From Flavobacterium sp. DG2-3 (GTDB taxonomy: Bacteria > Bacteroidota > Bacteroidia > Flavobacteriales > Flavobacteriaceae), in contig NZ_JAVAMB010000003.1 of NCBI RefSeq assembly GCF_030730925.1, positions 62,001 to 126,000 on the forward strand: a stretch of DNA of 64,000 nt, read 5' to 3'. The notes beneath the pieces were generated by a model. It had not been told where the DNA came from. It did not search any database and saw only the letters and a program-made list of their open reading frames with translations. The stretch's first letter is position 1. Every line of letters starts with the position of its first letter. A program made the translations under genes and the position numbers. This document shows, in pieces, positions 43,051 through 52,012 of the stretch.

Positions 43051-44280
43051 TTAATCTATCCAAAAAGGAGGAACAATATTAGATGAAAACGTCGTGCAGT
43101 CACCACATGGCGGTTTTACCATTCCAAATAATGAATTAAAATCGGTTGATTGGAGAACTAGTTCTTTACTTCTTATTGCGGCACGCAGTTGTGGTCCGCT
43201 GCAAGGAGGAAGTCCATCACAATTGATAAAATCTTGTATTCTGCAATCTGTTTCATAGTAAGGAGGTAAAGGTTCTCTTGGAAATAAATCTGCATAATTG
43301 AAGAAAATCCTTTCTGAAGAAACAGAAGAAACTTCAAAAAAACCGATAACTTTTTCGGATGGATTTTCTACAGATTTTATATTTCCATAGAAAAATCCAG
43401 GCTGTTTTGGAGATAAGATACCTCCAGATGAAGACAAATCCTTTAAAGTTTTGTAATAAGTATATGCCGCTAGATTCTGAACATATTGTTTTACAAAAAT
43501 TGTATAGCGATGTGATATTATATAGTTTTGATTGCTTATAAAACGGACAGGAAAATGTACGCGATCTTCGCTAAGACTGTTGGTGTTGTTTAGAATTATG
43601 TCATCAGATTTTTTAGTAGAAAAACATGTTCTTGTTTCGCGGTTTCTTTGTCTTACCACAATTCCTTCTGCAGCAGGTGATCCAGGTAAATCTTGATCAG
43701 GATCTGGAGGGATTGCAGGATAAAATTCAATGATAGCTTCTAGGCTACTCCAAAGTGGTGCTATAATTTTATACGTTTCAGTATATTCATAGCGATAATA
43801 TTTTGAAGTATTAGTTGGGTCAAAGCTGTTTACGTTTATTTGAACGCCTCTTTCTCCATTTACATTTTCTACGGTCGCAGTTACATTATCTATTTTGGTT
43901 TCTGTGGTTAAAATCTGTTCGTCTGAACTGTAATTTTTACCCGCACTTGTTCTAATTTTTAATTGGTATTTTCTTCCAGGTTCGGCTTTGAAAGGTGTAA
44001 TAGAAGCGTATATAGTATCTTTTTCTTCAAATTGATATTCGTTGCCTTGATCGTCTAAAACAAATACATTCGCACCTTTTTCGAGCCTTGGCCCAGTTTC
44101 TTCAAGCTGATAAACCTGAGAAAGTCTGATAGTTTGATTTTTAAGTTCGTTGGTAATAGTTCCCTCTACAACAAGGGCGCTTTCAAAATCAGTATTCTGA
44201 AAAACATATTGCTCTGTACAGCTACTAATTGCAAATGTCAGAATGAATAATAATGAGATTTTATATAGGTGTTTTTTCAT
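43051..44280 (-). CDS. DUF4249 outer-membrane lipoprotein
   Basis: The 409-residue protein has a lipobox (ISSC, Cys21) and begins its mature part with a conserved strand pattern (ALVVEGTITNELKNQTIRLSQV, residues about 36-57). GANVFVLDDQGNEYQF, typical of DUF4249, follows. The end carries several cysteines (CRIQDFINCDGLPPCSG and PPCGDCTTF) and the usual hydrophobic tail PFWID. DUF4249 proteins pair with TonB-dependent receptors and may play a SusD-like role. It starts 4 bases after the receptor gene. The ligand is unknown. Confidence 0.85.
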   Translation of the reverse strand: MKKHLYKISLLFILTFAISSCTEQYVFQNTDFESALVVEGTITNELKNQTIRLSQVYQLEETGPRLEKGANVFVLDDQGNEYQFEEKDTIYASITPFKAEPGRKYQLKIRTSAGKNYSSDEQILTTETKIDNVTATVENVNGERGVQINVNSFDPTNTSKYYRYEYTETYKIIAPLWSSLEAIIEFYPAIPPDPDQDLPGSPAAEGIVVRQRNRETRTCFSTKKSDDIILNNTNSLSEDRVHFPVRFISNQNYIISHRYTIFVKQYVQNLAAYTYYKTLKDLSSSGGILSPKQPGFFYGNIKSVENPSEKVIGFFEVSSVSSERIFFNYADLFPREPLPPYYETDCRIQDFINCDGLPPCSGPQLRAAIRSKELVLQSTDFNSLFGMVKPPCGDCTTFSSNIVPPFWID

Positions 44281-44284
44281 GTCT

Positions 44285-47065
44285 TTAAAACTTAAAATTA
44301 TAAGTAATACTTGGAATCGGATAAGCGAAAATAGATGTTTTATAAGCTTTGATTTGTCCTTTGTCTGTAATAAAAAATACGGAGTAAGGGTTGTTTCTTC
44401 CTAAAACATTATAAACTGAGATGTTCCAAAAACTATGTGCTAATTTTTTAATTTTATGATTTCCTTCAATATTCAAACCTAGATCAAGTCTGAAGTAGTC
44501 TGGGATTCTAAACTTGTTACGATCGCTGTATACTGTGTATTGCTCGTTACCGTAATCATATCTTCCAATCGGATAAGTAATGGGTCTTCCGGTCTGATAG
44601 ATAAAGTTACTCGAAAAACTGTAACGCTGTGTAATCTTATAATTTAAAACAGCGCTAAAGTCGTGTGGTTTGTCAAAATTGGAAGCGAAATACTTTCCGT
44701 TATTTACTTTTTCCTGCTGAAACTGGCTGTCAAGTTTTATTAAAGATCTAGAATAGCTATATCCAACCCAGCCATTAAGTTTTCCAACCTGCTTTTTAAG
44801 TAAAAATTCTATACCATACGCTTTTCCTTCTCCTTGTAAAAGTTCGGTTTCGATGTTTTCGTTTAATAATAACTCGGCACCAACTTTATAGTCTAAAATA
44901 TTTTTCGATTTTTTGTAATATCCTTCTAAACTAAGCTCAATATCGCCGCCTTTTAAGTTTTTATATAAACCTAAAGAGACTTGTTGTGCGCTTTCTGGCT
45001 TAACATTCAAATCTGAAAGTTTCCAAATATCGGTAGGAGATTGTGTTGTGTTATTTGATAATAAATGAATATATTGGTAAGTCTTGTCATAGCTAGCTCT
45101 TACAGAAAAATCATCGGTAAGAAAGTATCTCGCTGCAATTCTTGGTTCCAATCCGCCATATCTTTTAATGACTTCATTATTGCCGTACGTTTTTGTATCA
45201 ATTACCGTAGCATCATTAATAGGTACATTTTCTTCGTAAATTCTTTGAGTAGATTTTCCCAAAGCGGCAAAAGTAGAATAGCGTAAACCAAAATCTAGTA
45301 GAAATTTGTCGCTTATCTTAAAATTATCACCAATGTATGCCGCAGATTCCAGTCCTTTCTCGGTTTCTACATCAATTGGAACTAAAATAGATTCAGAATT
45401 TTTTGGGCTCAGATATCCAGGATCAACAGAGTATAGTTTTGACGAAATTCCATAACTGAATTTATGCTTATCGCTATACAGATAATTCATTTTTAACATT
45501 GCCTGAGTTTCGTTGATTTTATATCCAAAATCAAAATTATTCAAGCCTTCAGATTGGTAGTCAATGTTGAATTTGTATTCGCTGTTTGTAACAATAAGCG
45601 ACCCTTTATTTTTTTCATTAAAAGTATGATTCCATTTTAAAGTTGCCAGTCTGTTGCTGTATTTATATAATGAATCTGAAGAAACACTGAATTTGTCATG
45701 GCTATAATACAATGTTGATTCAATATCATTATTAGCATTTATTTTATGATTGTATTTTAGAATAAAATCATAAAAAGAGGCTTGACTATTTTTTAAATTT
45801 TCTTCGTCTAAACTTTTCAAAATCCAGTCAGAATAAGTTGCTCTACCACCAAAAACCAAGCTTGATTTGCCTTTTACGACAGGAGTAGAAAGCATTAAAT
45901 TACTAGTAACAGGACCAATACCGCCTTCTCCTTGAAATTCGTTTACGTTTCCAACTTTAGAAGTAATGTCAAAAACAGAAGATAATCTTCCGCCAAATTC
46001 AGCAGGAATACTTCCTTTATAAATATCCACTTTTTTAGTTGTATATGGATTCAAAGCCGTGAAAAAACCAAAGAAATGCGAAGGATTGTATAGTGTAGCA
46101 TGATCAAGTAAAAATAAATTCTGATCTTCTTTACCACCTCTTACATTGTATCCAGAAGATCCTTCTCCTGCAGTTTTTATTCCCGGCATTGTTAATGCGA
46201 CTTTAAGAATGTCACGTTCGCCAAGTACCAAAGGAACGTTTTTAATTCCTTCAGCATCAATTGTAGTTACACCAGTAATTGCAGATTTTGCACTTTTACT
46301 TTTAGTTGTGTTAATTAAAACTTCATCAAGCTGATTGATATTTTCCGTTAAAGCAATATTCAAAGATCCGTCATTATAAACCATTATGTTTTTAGTGACT
46401 TTATTGTATGAAAATGTTTCGGTTTCTAAAACATTTAAACCGGTGGGAACCTGTAAACTATAATATCCTCTCTTGTCTGTTGAAGCGGTAAATTCTGAAT
46501 TAGGAATTTTTACTAGAACATTTGCAAGGCCTGAATTATTTTTTCCGCCTCGTACAAAACCTGATAAAGTGTACGTTTTCTTTTTCTGTCCTTTAACTTC
46601 TTTTCCGATCAAAACAAGGTCTCTAATGTTTTTATTAGGATTTCTTGAGTTTGTCTTTTTTACAGAATCATATTGCTGATAAAAGACAGGTGTAACTTGT
46701 CCGTTTTCATCTCTTTCCATAAAACCGCCAAAATAATCATCTGGAAGCTGGCTGTAAATAATACTATTGTTTGTTACAATTACTTTGTTTTGAGAGACAA
46801 AGTAATTAAAACTTGTATTTTGAAACACGTCATCCAGAACTTCGCCAATTCGAACTTCTTTATATTGTTTGTTTAATAGAGTGCTGTCATTTTCAAACCA
46901 TTTTTCATCAAAATAAAATTTAAAATAAGAGACTTTCTCAATATCCTGAATGGCAGTTTTTATGGAAGCATTTTTAAATTCAACCGTTACTTTGTCACTA
47001 ATTACCTGAGAATTGATTATTTGTTGAAAGGCGATTAAAAAGAGTATAAGAGTAATTTTTTTCAT
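44285..47065 (-). CDS. TonB-dependent receptor with STN and carboxypeptidase-like domains
   Basis: The 926-residue protein has a signal peptide (about 1-19). An STN (secretin/TonB short N-terminal) domain lies at about 25-100 (VTVEFKNASIKTAIQDIEK). A carboxypeptidase-regulatory-like domain lies at about 164-245 (LSGFVRGGKNNSGLANVLV), a plug at about 255-370 (NVRGGKEDQNLFLLDHATLYNP) and a barrel to the C-terminal F. STN domains often signal to FecR-like anti-sigma factors, but no sigma/anti-sigma pair is present in this window. It abuts the preceding gene with no spacer and is followed by DUF4249, so it is the transport core of a four-gene operon of unknown substrate. Confidence 0.9.
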   Translation of the reverse strand: MKKITLILFLIAFQQIINSQVISDKVTVEFKNASIKTAIQDIEKVSYFKFYFDEKWFENDSTLLNKQYKEVRIGEVLDDVFQNTSFNYFVSQNKVIVTNNSIIYSQLPDDYFGGFMERDENGQVTPVFYQQYDSVKKTNSRNPNKNIRDLVLIGKEVKGQKKKTYTLSGFVRGGKNNSGLANVLVKIPNSEFTASTDKRGYYSLQVPTGLNVLETETFSYNKVTKNIMVYNDGSLNIALTENINQLDEVLINTTKSKSAKSAITGVTTIDAEGIKNVPLVLGERDILKVALTMPGIKTAGEGSSGYNVRGGKEDQNLFLLDHATLYNPSHFFGFFTALNPYTTKKVDIYKGSIPAEFGGRLSSVFDITSKVGNVNEFQGEGGIGPVTSNLMLSTPVVKGKSSLVFGGRATYSDWILKSLDEENLKNSQASFYDFILKYNHKINANNDIESTLYYSHDKFSVSSDSLYKYSNRLATLKWNHTFNEKNKGSLIVTNSEYKFNIDYQSEGLNNFDFGYKINETQAMLKMNYLYSDKHKFSYGISSKLYSVDPGYLSPKNSESILVPIDVETEKGLESAAYIGDNFKISDKFLLDFGLRYSTFAALGKSTQRIYEENVPINDATVIDTKTYGNNEVIKRYGGLEPRIAARYFLTDDFSVRASYDKTYQYIHLLSNNTTQSPTDIWKLSDLNVKPESAQQVSLGLYKNLKGGDIELSLEGYYKKSKNILDYKVGAELLLNENIETELLQGEGKAYGIEFLLKKQVGKLNGWVGYSYSRSLIKLDSQFQQEKVNNGKYFASNFDKPHDFSAVLNYKITQRYSFSSNFIYQTGRPITYPIGRYDYGNEQYTVYSDRNKFRIPDYFRLDLGLNIEGNHKIKKLAHSFWNISVYNVLGRNNPYSVFFITDKGQIKAYKTSIFAYPIPSITYNFKF

Positions 47066-47806
47066 TTAATTAGAACTTTTTCTTAAAAAACCATTGATTT
47101 GTTTTGCTAGATTTTCCATAAACTGAGTTTTGTCGGAACGTTCTAACTTTCTGTTAGTGCTGTAAAAGCTGTTGATTTCTTTTTTAAGATCTGGGAATAT
47201 TTTTTTGATGTCTTTTTGAGAATCTACTTTATAAAAATAATTGTTGTATTTTAAGATGTAGTTTATTTTATAAATGAAATTGTAGTAAACACCGTCACTT
47301 TGAAAAACTTTTACTTTTTCCTTATAATGTTTAATGTAAAGAGAAACATTATCAATGTAATTTTCTTCGTAAATGCCATTAATAACACTTGGGAATTTCG
47401 TAGATTCGGCTTTTAAGTTGACAAATTTCTTGTTTTTTATAAAGAAGTAATCAACTTTTTCGCTAATTAAATTAATTGGAAGGTTTTCTGAAGATCCACC
47501 TTGTTTGTATATAACTTGGTCAACTAAAATGTCGTATTTAAGATTGACATTAGAATAAATCTGACCTTCAAAACTAATGTCTCCAACATTAAATTCTTCA
47601 ATGTAATATCTGTTTTTGCCTGCAATAGCTCGAAAAGGCTCACTATGTACAATTCCGTTATTGATATTCAAATTGTCTTTTCCGACCGCTTGATCGAAAT
47701 AATCATAGAGTGATAATTTTTCAACAGATTGTGAGTGTATCTGTGATATGCTTAAGAAGACTCCAAATATCGAAAGATAAATGAATTTTTTTTGGTAATT
47801 TTTCAA
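47066..47806 (-). CDS. Secreted protein of unknown function, first gene of the TonB/DUF4249 operon
   Basis: The proposed start is TTG at 47806, giving 246 residues that begin KNYQKKFIYLSIFGVFLSIS, a normal signal peptide ending near IHSQ. An in-frame ATG at 47878 would add 24 residues (RDFYNIFLILLEPINPKTK...) that spoil the signal peptide. A -7 element, TACTTTTG at 47843-47850, lies inside that extension. The mature protein is rich in Tyr, Asn and Lys and has no motif I recognise. It ends right at the start of the TonB receptor gene, so the two are tightly coupled. Confidence 0.7.
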   Translation of the reverse strand: MKNYQKKFIYLSIFGVFLSISQIHSQSVEKLSLYDYFDQAVGKDNLNINNGIVHSEPFRAIAGKNRYYIEEFNVGDISFEGQIYSNVNLKYDILVDQVIYKQGGSSENLPINLISEKVDYFFIKNKKFVNLKAESTKFPSVINGIYEENYIDNVSLYIKHYKEKVKVFQSDGVYYNFIYKINYILKYNNYFYKVDSQKDIKKIFPDLKKEINSFYSTNRKLERSDKTQFMENLAKQINGFLRKSSN

Positions 47807-47842
47807 AGGAAATGTGATTTTTGTTTTTGGATTGATTGGCTC

Positions 47843-47850
47843 CAAAAGTA
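47843..47850 (-). promoter_or_regulatory. Possible -7 element of the TonB/DUF4249 operon
   Basis: On the minus strand TACTTTTG fits TAnnTTTG. It lies 36 bases before the proposed TTG start at 47806 and inside the longer ATG reading. No clear TTTG stands at the right distance. Confidence 0.35.
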
Positions 47851-47982
47851 TTAAAAAAATGTTATAAAAATCACGCAATATTGTTAAAATGTAATAAAAA
47901 TTTTATTTAATTAAGTTAATAGTATGAAGGTTTTTACTCGAAAATGAAAACTGGCTCCATTATTAAAAAAAGATTTAAACTG

Positions 47983-48016
47983 AAAAACCCCAATTCGGTT
48001 AAGAATTGGGGTTTTC
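47983..48016 (-). terminator. Terminator of pnp
   Basis: A 13-base perfect stem (AAAACCCCAATTC at 47984-47996 with GAATTGGGGTTTT at 48003-48015) is followed on the minus strand by T residues, about 33 bases after the pnp stop. Confidence 0.8.
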
Positions 48017-48048
48017 TATGAATAAACCTTTAGTAAACTAAGATCTGA

Positions 48049-50184
48049 TTACTCTTTTTTATCCTCACGTGGAGGTCTTGGAACAAGTGCTTTTTTAGAC
48101 ACTTTTTCTTTTTTAGTTTTAGGGTCAACTCCTAGGTATTTCACTTGGAAAACATCTCCCATTTTAACTACGTCAGCAACATTTTCTGTACGTTCCCAAG
48201 CCAATTCAGATACGTGAAGCAATACTTCGTTTCCTGGTGCAGCAGTATATTCTACAACAGCTCCAAAATCAAGCATTTTAATAACTTTCACTTCGTAAGC
48301 TTCTCCCATTTGTGGTTTGAAAGTAATAGAAGCAATTTTTGCTAATACCGCTTCAATTCCAGCAGGATCTGTACCTAAAATTTCGATAACACCTTGCTCG
48401 TCAACTTCGTTGATTACAATAGTAGTTCCAGTAGCTTTTTGTAATTCTTGAATTACTTTTCCTCCAGGTCCGATTAATGCTCCAATAAAGTTTCCAGGAA
48501 TAGTTCTAGTAATGATTTTAGGTGCATGAGCTTTAACGTCTGCTCTAGGAGTTGCAATAGTTTCAGTTAATTTACCTAAAATATGCAAACGTCCGTCACG
48601 AGCTTGGGCTAAAGCTTGTTCCATAATGTCATAACGCAATCCTTCGATTTTGATATCCATTTGGCAAGCTGTAATACCATCAGCAGTTCCAGTTACTTTA
48701 AAGTCCATATCTCCTAAGTGATCTTCGTCTCCTAAGATGTCTGACAAAACAGCAAATTTCTCACCGTCAGTAATTAATCCCATAGCAATACCAGAAACTG
48801 GTTTTGTCATTTGAACTCCAGCATCCATAAGAGCCATAGTTCCAGCACAAACTGTTGCCATAGAAGAAGAACCGTTAGATTCTAATACCTCAGAAACAAC
48901 ACGGATTGTGTAAGGACAATCTGCAGGAATCATATTTTTTAATGCTCTTTGAGCCAGGTTACCGTGACCAACTTCTCTTCTTGAAGTTCCTCTTAATGGT
49001 TTTGCTTCACCAGTAGAGAAAGGAGGGAAGTTATAGTGTAAGTAGAATTTCTCTTCACCTTGCTCAGATGGAGAATCGATTTGGTTTGCTTCTTTAGAAG
49101 TTCCTAAAGTTACAGTAGCCAAAGCTTGAGTTTCTCCACGTGTAAATAAAGAAGATCCGTGTACTCTTGGTAAATAATCAGTTTCACACCAGATAGGTCT
49201 GATTTCTGTAGTTTTTCTACCATCAAGACGCACGCCCAATTCTAAAACTACATTACGAACAGCTTCTTTGTTTGTTTTGTAGAAATATTTAGAAACTAAA
49301 TCACCATCGGCTGCCAATTCTTCTTCTGTAAATAAAGCTTTTACTTCTTCTTTTACTTCAGCAAATGCAGCGCCTCTTTCGTGTTTAGCAGATCCAACTT
49401 TTGCAATAGCATAAATTTTATCGTAAGCCGCTTCTTTTACTTTTTTGTAAATTTCTTCGTTTTCTTTCTCACCTTCGTAAGTACGAATTTCTTTTTTACC
49501 AAAAGCAGCTTGTAAGCGGTATTGTGCTTCAATTTGAACTTTGATCGCTTCGTGAGCAAATTTAATTGCTTCAATCATTTCAGCTTCTGAAATTTCTTTC
49601 ATCTCACCTTCAACCATTGCTACAGAATCCATAGAAGCTCCAATCATCATATCGATATCAGATTTTTCTAATTCTTCTCTGCTTGGGTTGATTACTAATT
49701 TTCCGTCGATACGTGCAACACGTACTTCAGAAATTAAGTTGTAAAATGGAATATCTGAAACTGCTAATGCTGCAGATGCTGCTAAACCAGCTAATGCATC
49801 TGGCATAACTTCTTCGTCATGAGACATTAACTGAATCATAACTTGTGTTTCTGCATGATAGTCATCTGGGAAAAGTGGACGTAAAACACGGTCTACTAAT
49901 CTCATTGTTAATACCTCGCTGTCGCTAGGGCGAGCTTCTCTCTTAAAGAAACCTCCTGGGAAACGACCAGCTGCTGCAAATTTTTCGCGATAATCTACCG
50001 TTAATGGTAAAAAGTCAACGCCTGGGTTTGATGTGCGAGCTGAAACTGCTGTTGCAAGTATCATCGTGTCGCCCATTCTTACTACTACAGAACCATCTGC
50101 TTGTTTAGCTAAACGCCCTGTCTCGATTGTGATGCTTCTGCCATCACCTAAATCGATTTTTTCTACAAATAATTGTGGAATCAT
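48049..50184 (-). CDS. pnp: Polyribonucleotide nucleotidyltransferase (PNPase)
   Basis: The 711-residue enzyme degrades RNA 3'-to-5' with phosphate and is a core of the RNA degradosome. It has two RNase PH domains (about 10-145 and 320-460, the second with [30 protein letters not shown]). A helical domain lies between them, a KH domain at about 555-615 ([21 protein letters not shown]) and an S1 domain at about 620-690. The tail is basic. It lies downstream of rpsO in the order seen in many bacteria. Its leader contains a strong inverted repeat. Confidence 0.97.
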   Translation of the reverse strand: MIPQLFVEKIDLGDGRSITIETGRLAKQADGSVVVRMGDTMILATAVSARTSNPGVDFLPLTVDYREKFAAAGRFPGGFFKREARPSDSEVLTMRLVDRVLRPLFPDDYHAETQVMIQLMSHDEEVMPDALAGLAASAALAVSDIPFYNLISEVRVARIDGKLVINPSREELEKSDIDMMIGASMDSVAMVEGEMKEISEAEMIEAIKFAHEAIKVQIEAQYRLQAAFGKKEIRTYEGEKENEEIYKKVKEAAYDKIYAIAKVGSAKHERGAAFAEVKEEVKALFTEEELAADGDLVSKYFYKTNKEAVRNVVLELGVRLDGRKTTEIRPIWCETDYLPRVHGSSLFTRGETQALATVTLGTSKEANQIDSPSEQGEEKFYLHYNFPPFSTGEAKPLRGTSRREVGHGNLAQRALKNMIPADCPYTIRVVSEVLESNGSSSMATVCAGTMALMDAGVQMTKPVSGIAMGLITDGEKFAVLSDILGDEDHLGDMDFKVTGTADGITACQMDIKIEGLRYDIMEQALAQARDGRLHILGKLTETIATPRADVKAHAPKIITRTIPGNFIGALIGPGGKVIQELQKATGTTIVINEVDEQGVIEILGTDPAGIEAVLAKIASITFKPQMGEAYEVKVIKMLDFGAVVEYTAAPGNEVLLHVSELAWERTENVADVVKMGDVFQVKYLGVDPKTKKEKVSKKALVPRPPREDKKE

Positions 50185-50210
50185 AAATTTTTTCCTTATT
50201 GATTATACAA

Positions 50211-50267
50211 TGGGTTTTAGTTGTGTTGTAGTTGTTGTTGTGTGTAGTTGTTGTTATCTAAAACCCA
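50211..50267 (-). promoter_or_regulatory. Long-loop stem in the pnp leader
   Basis: TGGGTTTTAG (50211-50220) and CTAAAACCCA (50258-50267) are perfect complements and extend imperfectly outward. The 37-base loop is almost purely C and A on the transcribed strand, with repeated CAA units. It lies 26 bases upstream of the pnp start. In E. coli a stem-loop in the pnp leader is cut by RNase III and mediates autoregulation; a similar role is an inference here. Confidence 0.5.
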
Positions 50268-50321
50268 ATGAAAAACCAAACTTTTTTTCTTGTAATATGC
50301 TTGTAATAAACAGCTGTAATG

Positions 50322-50354
50322 TAAAAACAAAAAGAGGCACTCTCGCACCTCTTT
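50322..50354 (-). terminator. Terminator of rpsO
   Basis: A stem AAAGAGG / CCTCTTT (50331-50337 with 50348-50354) has a 10-base loop and is followed on the minus strand by TTGTTTTTA, 11 bases after the rpsO stop. Confidence 0.7.
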
Positions 50355-50364
50355 TCTATATTGA

Positions 50365-50631
50365 TTATTTTCTGATATTCAATACTTTGATAATCTCACG
50401 ATATCTGTTGATATCTTTCTTTTTCAAGTAGTCCAACAAAGCTCTTCTTTTACCAACTAATAGTACAAGAGAACGCTCAGTGTTGTAATCGTGACGATTT
50501 TTTTTCAAGTGTTCAGTTAAGTGAGAAATTCTGTAAGTGAACAATGCAATTTGACCTTCTGCGCTTCCAGTGTTTGTTGCACCACCGTGTTGTGCGAAAA
50601 TCTCTTCTTTCTTTTCTTTGCTTAAATACAT
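50365..50631 (-). CDS. rpsO: 30S ribosomal protein S15
   Basis: The 88-residue protein binds 16S rRNA in the platform of the small subunit. It shows the S15 pattern NTGSAEGQIALFTYRISHLTEHLKKNRHDYNTERSLVLLVGKRRALLDYLKKKD in order across residues 20-75, with normal length. A full-consensus promoter lies upstream and a terminator downstream, separating it from pnp. Confidence 0.98.
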   Translation of the reverse strand: MYLSKEKKEEIFAQHGGATNTGSAEGQIALFTYRISHLTEHLKKNRHDYNTERSLVLLVGKRRALLDYLKKKDINRYREIIKVLNIRK

Positions 50632-50686
50632 TCCAATATTATTTAATGATTTTTATGTATGTCATACAACTTTTGTAAGACGGGTG

Positions 50687-50717
50687 CAAAATTAGATTAA
50701 AAAAACAGAAAAATCAA
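50687..50717 (-). promoter_or_regulatory. Predicted promoter of rpsO
   Basis: On the minus strand TTTG (50714-50717), a 19-base spacer and TAATTTTG (50687-50694) match the Bacteroidetes consensus. The leader would be about 50 bases. Confidence 0.6.
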
Positions 50718-50762
50718 AAAAAAATAAAAGAATCTAAAAATAAGGAGTTAAGAAATTCTTTT

Positions 50763-51455
50763 TTAATGATTTGAAGCCGATTTTTTAGCAACTTCTTTTC
50801 CTTTTGAAGGGTAAGAATAACTTATATTGTTTTCATCTGTTTTTGTTCCAGAAATTAGAACACCCTTTTCGTATTTTTCAATAAAAGTAACTTTGTTCAA
50901 AGTATCCGTTCCTTGCCAGATGCCTTGTTTCAGCCCATCTTTGATAGTTCCTTTTTGTGTTGTAAATCCTTCGGTTCCTTCATATTCTCCATTTCCATCG
51001 GTAACAATCTGCTCTTTATTTTCATTCCAAAAATTTAAAAGCAATGTTTGAGATGTTTTGGTTTTCGGATTCCAAATATTCTGTTTTTCAGACTTTTTAA
51101 TTTGGTTCTCATACCAATTGATTTCTTTTCCTTCTTTATGATCATCTTTGAAATTGATAACAGCTTCTTTTGATCCGTTTTTAAAAAAGTAAATAAACTC
51201 GCCGTCTTTTTTCAAAATATCGCGATCCAAAGTGCAACCTGTCATTTTCTTTCTTCCGTTCTTGTAAAAGTCAGTCACAACATAGCGTGCGCTTACTTGC
51301 GAATAGTTTGTAATTACTCTGGTATAAGCATGATTTTCTGGCTTGCATTCACGATTTAAAGAGTCTAGAAAGATCTTTTTTGAAACCATGTTAATTTGCG
51401 CAGACAGACTAACTGAAATTAGCAGAAGCAAAAATATGAAGATGTTCCTTTTCAT
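50763..51455 (-). CDS. Secreted protein with MORN/YwqK-like repeats
   Basis: The 230-residue protein has a signal peptide (IFLLLLISVSLSAQ). Repeats of the MORN_2/YwqK style follow, such as FYKNGRKKMTGCT, YFFKNGSKEAVINFKDDHKEGKEINWYENQIKKSE and NGEYEG...IKDGLKQGIWQG. These form beta-hairpins that build an elongated surface, often in proteins labelled YwqK antitoxins, though no toxin is seen here. It begins 31 bases after the fRMsr gene and is likely co-transcribed. The biological role is unknown. Confidence 0.8.
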   Translation of the reverse strand: MKRNIFIFLLLLISVSLSAQINMVSKKIFLDSLNRECKPENHAYTRVITNYSQVSARYVVTDFYKNGRKKMTGCTLDRDILKKDGEFIYFFKNGSKEAVINFKDDHKEGKEINWYENQIKKSEKQNIWNPKTKTSQTLLLNFWNENKEQIVTDGNGEYEGTEGFTTQKGTIKDGLKQGIWQGTDTLNKVTFIEKYEKGVLISGTKTDENNISYSYPSKGKEVAKKSASNH

Positions 51456-51486
51456 TCAGTTCTATTTTCTATTAAAAATAGTTTAT

Positions 51487-51942
51487 CTAGAATAATTTAG
51501 CAACTTCTTGATTCACAAATTCTAAAAATCTTTCGTCAGCTTCTGTAAACGGATCAATAACGTGGCTGTCAATATCTATTTGTCCGATGTTTACTCCATT
51601 TACAAAAAGAGGCACAACAATTTCTGATTTCACAGTTAAACTGCAAGCAATATAATTGTCTTGTGCTTTAACGTCTGGCACGACAAAATTGGCATTGCTT
51701 TCTGCCACCTGACCGCAAATTCCTTTCCCAAACGGAATAACAGTATGATCGGTTTCTGCGCCAACGTAAGGCCCTAAATGTAAAGTTTTAGTGTCGTGAT
51801 TGGCAAAATAAAAACCAACCCAGTTGTAATACTCTACGTTTTCGTTTAAAAGCTGGCATACTGCCAATAATTTTTCGTCTCTATTTGCTTCATTACCAGC
51901 GATAATTGCGCTTATTTTTGGTTGTAATTCTTGAAATGTCAT
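51487..51942 (-). CDS. GAF-domain free methionine-R-sulfoxide reductase
   Basis: The 151-residue protein is a single GAF domain (YNWVGFYF, LGPYVGAETDHTVIPFGKGICGQVA, IACSLTVKSEIVVPLF, IGQIDIDSHVIDPFTEADERFLE). Cys76 and Cys100 keep the exact 24-residue spacing of E. coli fRMsr Cys94 and Cys118, the latter catalytic. The third cysteine (E. coli Cys84) is His66 here. It reduces free methionine-R-sulfoxide in the cytoplasm. The ATG at 51942 is chosen because an in-frame start at 52074 would add a Phe/Lys-rich tract outside the family and overlap the divergent xrtF. Confidence 0.88.
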   Translation of the reverse strand: MTFQELQPKISAIIAGNEANRDEKLLAVCQLLNENVEYYNWVGFYFANHDTKTLHLGPYVGAETDHTVIPFGKGICGQVAESNANFVVPDVKAQDNYIACSLTVKSEIVVPLFVNGVNIGQIDIDSHVIDPFTEADERFLEFVNQEVAKLF

Positions 51943-51958
51943 AATGTAAAAATTTATA

Positions 51959-51966
51959 CAAAAGTA
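51959..51966 (-). promoter_or_regulatory. Possible -7 element of the fRMsr gene
   Basis: On the minus strand TACTTTTG fits TAnnTTTG, 16 bases before the start codon at 51942. The divergent TAAATTTG at 51992-51999 could serve xrtF. Neither has a clear -33 partner. Confidence 0.35.
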
Positions 51967-52012
51967 TTTAAAGCTAAACTTAAAAAATACATAAATTTGA
52001 AAAAAAAATCTC

